Below, piece by piece: positions 61,950 to 64,000 of a stretch of 64,000 bases of DNA. Every line of letters starts with the position of its first letter. Position 1 is the first letter of the stretch. This DNA is from Rachycentron canadum. Its lineage: Eukaryota; Chordata; Actinopteri; Carangiformes; Rachycentridae. The translations under genes and the position numbers were made by a program. The notes beneath the pieces were generated by a model, which saw nothing but the letters and a program-made list of their open reading frames with translations, was not told where the DNA came from and ran no database searches. The DNA lies in contig CM076654.1 in NCBI GenBank assembly GCA_038496675.1, positions 10,542,798 to 10,606,797 on the forward strand, given 5' to 3'.

Positions 61950-62460
61950 AAATAAAGTCCTTTAAATAAAGCTGGGGGAGTTAAATAATGAGAAAGCTGC
62001 TCCCACTGTCCTCTCTGCTTTTAAATGAACCTCTGCCTTTCTTATTAATGTCCCCTTATCGCTCATCACGGCCACTGACCCGCTGCTGTAACCCCTTCCC
62101 ACTCAACCACATGAGAAGCTCCGGCAAGTGGTCGCCGCAGAAGTAATTGAGGGCAATTTTCAAATTAAAATTTAAACCCCTCGTCCATCTTCCTGCGGTG
62201 GGAGGGAGTAGAGGAGAGGGGTTTTGGGGCTGATGACTTGATCAGGTTTTGTGAGCTGGGCAGGTACTCAGGCTGGGTGAGGTAGGATGATGAACGAGGG
62301 GCATTAATCTCTGTGACAGAGAGAGAGGAGTTAGCAGCGGTGATAGCAGCGCTAACGGCTTTAATTAGCATTTAATCAGATGCCTCGGGGCCGATGGAGG
62401 GGGAGAGACGAGATCAAACTCCAACGGCCTTCTGTAAGAGGAGGAGGAAAGGAAGACTGT
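61950..62460. promoter_or_regulatory. Candidate conserved enhancer with homeodomain-type sites
   Basis: A 500-base repeat-free block with clustered homeodomain-like motifs: TAATTGA (62144-62150), 'gcaattttcaaattaaaattt' landmarks at about 62153-62174, 'gcattaatctctg' (about 62301) and TTAATTAG (62361-62368) followed by 'catttaatcag'. It also has E-box-like CACATG (62108-62113). The texture (AT-rich cores in a balanced background, no coding frame) is that of vertebrate developmental enhancers. This is inference only. Confidence 0.33.
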
Positions 62461-62705
62461 CCCTGTGGTAGACGGCCTGATGCTGCAGGCAGTGTTGAAG
62501 AACACATGTCTATGATCCTTTTTTGTACTACTCTAATGATGGCAAGCATGATGTGCCACAAAGGCCCTGGACCTTTTACAGAGAGAGGTAGTGTTAGAAC
62601 AAAGACTACATTCTCAGATAGTGTAAAAGTTCATTATGTGCTTTACCTAGACAGCTTGACTCAACAAGTACTGAAAAGATTAGACTGTCCTGTAACAAAC
62701 AAGCC

Positions 62706-63267
62706 CAGGTTACTATGACCCATTGTTACGTTTTGTTGTTAGGTGACATCTAGTGGCCGGAGGAAATCATGACAGGAGCAAAGGAAAATATGTGGTGGCG
62801 TAGCGAGCGACAAAGTTTGTGTTTGGAGGCGGTTTGGGTCCACAAAACACATGATACTGGAGCGGTGTCGAACATGAGTTTTCCTCATGTGGAAGTAACA
62901 GTTTATGTTGTTTCTATCATCCATGACCTTTGACAAAGTTAACCACGTTGTTATTATTGTAACCGTGACAACAAAGCATGTCTCATGTTGATGAAGTACT
63001 TATTTTAACCCAAATCACAATCTTTCCCTAAACGTAGCCTAAATAGTTTTTGTCTTAACCTAACAAAGCCATGACTGTAATTATAGTAACGGCAACCAAC
63101 GTAGGTAGTGATACAGTCGGCGTGTTTATTATTGTAACCATGACATCCATGGTCCTGTTCGCCTGACGCCAAGGAGGCACCATCAGAGGTTGTATCAGAG
63201 CGTTGAAACAAACAACCTCATGTGGTTCTTCAGGTTGGAGGACTTGTTGGAAAATATTATTCAAAGG
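62706..63267 (+). repeat. Dispersed repeat, copy 2 (first copy at 1344-1800)
   Basis: Same block order and orientation as copy 1, but about 100 bases longer because of indels. It contains three related TATTATTGTAACCATGAC-like subunits (about 62948-62968, 63077-63095 and 63127-63146) and an inverted one at its left end. No coding potential is visible. Confidence 0.65.
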
Positions 63268-64000
63268 TTTATATTTTGCCAACAGGGCAATGGAGGAATG
63301 GGTAGAAAACTGGACAAAGGTCCACAAACAATTACTGGCTTGTGAAGTAGGACAAAATAGTCTGGGACACTAGGGTCCTTAAAGTAAAGGTGATATTCAT
63401 TTTAGAAAATGTTTGGTTCTTTAGAAAGTACAAACTTACAACAAAAACAAAAGACTTGGGACTTAAAAGTCTGTTAGCTAAAGTGTGTGCTCTGATAATC
63501 TATTCAACAATTTAAATCAGGTCATTTTCTGATTTTGGGTCAATTCAACAGACTGTTTTGTTCCCAGTTGCAGGGGAAAAGCATTTTAAATTTGTCTAAA
63601 CTCTGGTTTGTGACTGGCTCCAGGTTCACTATTGTATTAATAAATTATTTATGAATAAACAACAATAAAAATTGATCAATCTAGGAATTTTTTTTCTTAA
63701 AGTAAAAACAAAAATGTACAGCTCCCTTTATATTTGTAATACCCAGCAATGCTCACTTCTGATAACAGGTTTATAATAATTTCTTCTGTCTGAAACATTT
63801 TCATTCCTCTCTCTCCGTCTTTTGTTACAGACATTGTTTTGAGCTTGGGATGTTTAACCTGCAACTTTTCAGACCTCATAGGGAATATGTATCTTAATTG
63901 CCAGTAAAAATTAAATAAGGATATGATCTGTGAAGTCAGTGTCGGTATGTGATTTTGAATGATGTTTTCTTGTTTCTTAAACAGAACCTAGAGGTGTGGG
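63268..64000. other. Right-edge intergenic sequence
   Basis: AT-rich, with no gene, exon or recognised repeat that I can support. Confidence 0.5.

Overview
The window looks like nuclear DNA from a bony fish, probably a teleost. It has long AT-rich introns with GT-AG boundaries, many (CA)n/(TG)n microsatellites, a tRNA-derived SINE, a hAT-type MITE with the termini common in fish genomes, and a protein set whose order matches one ancestral vertebrate block. Reading and splicing by eye recovers four complete protein-coding genes: zng1/cbwd (+, CDS 3935-15921, 15 coding exons, 368 aa), an intronless foxd gene, most likely foxd5/FOXD4-type (+, 18266-19333, 355 aa), pgm5 (+, 20801-42361, 11 exons, 567 aa), and tmem252 (-, 45418-46277, 2 exons, 168 aa). 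All splice phases close without a frameshift.

Layout: 1-450 is a GC-rich, CpG-bearing, repeat-laced segment that may be the promoter or first exon of a neighbour beyond the left edge. 451-3430 is intergenic and carries a dispersed repeat. 3430-16450 is zng1 with a probable non-coding first exon. 16450-19650 holds the foxd upstream region and gene. 20400-43200 is pgm5, whose largest introns (7.3 kb, 3.8 kb and 3.8 kb) carry microsatellites and a few old repeats. tmem252 faces pgm5 tail to tail. From about 46.3 kb to the right edge (17.7 kb) I find no convincing protein gene. That stretch holds a MITE, a SINE, local duplications, unusually good inverted repeats and several unique-looking blocks that resemble conserved enhancers.

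Functions: Zng1 is a GTP-dependent zinc metallochaperone that delivers zinc to METAP1; its docking motif, zinc-binding CxCC motif and GTPase motifs are all intact. Foxd5 is an early neural/ectodermal transcription factor. Pgm5 (aciculin) is a phosphoglucomutase relative of adherens junctions and muscle attachment sites. Tmem252 is a small two-pass membrane protein with three PPxY motifs. The genes do not form one pathway. Their linkage is historical: it corresponds to the DOCK8-CBWD-FOXD4 and PGM5-TMEM252 segments that are scattered and duplicated on human chromosome 9. No undescribed system is evident. The most useful leads are the near-canonical active-site loops in fish Pgm5, the repeat family present at both ends of the window, the inverted-repeat cluster near 57.6-57.8 kb, and candidate enhancers in the gene-free right third.
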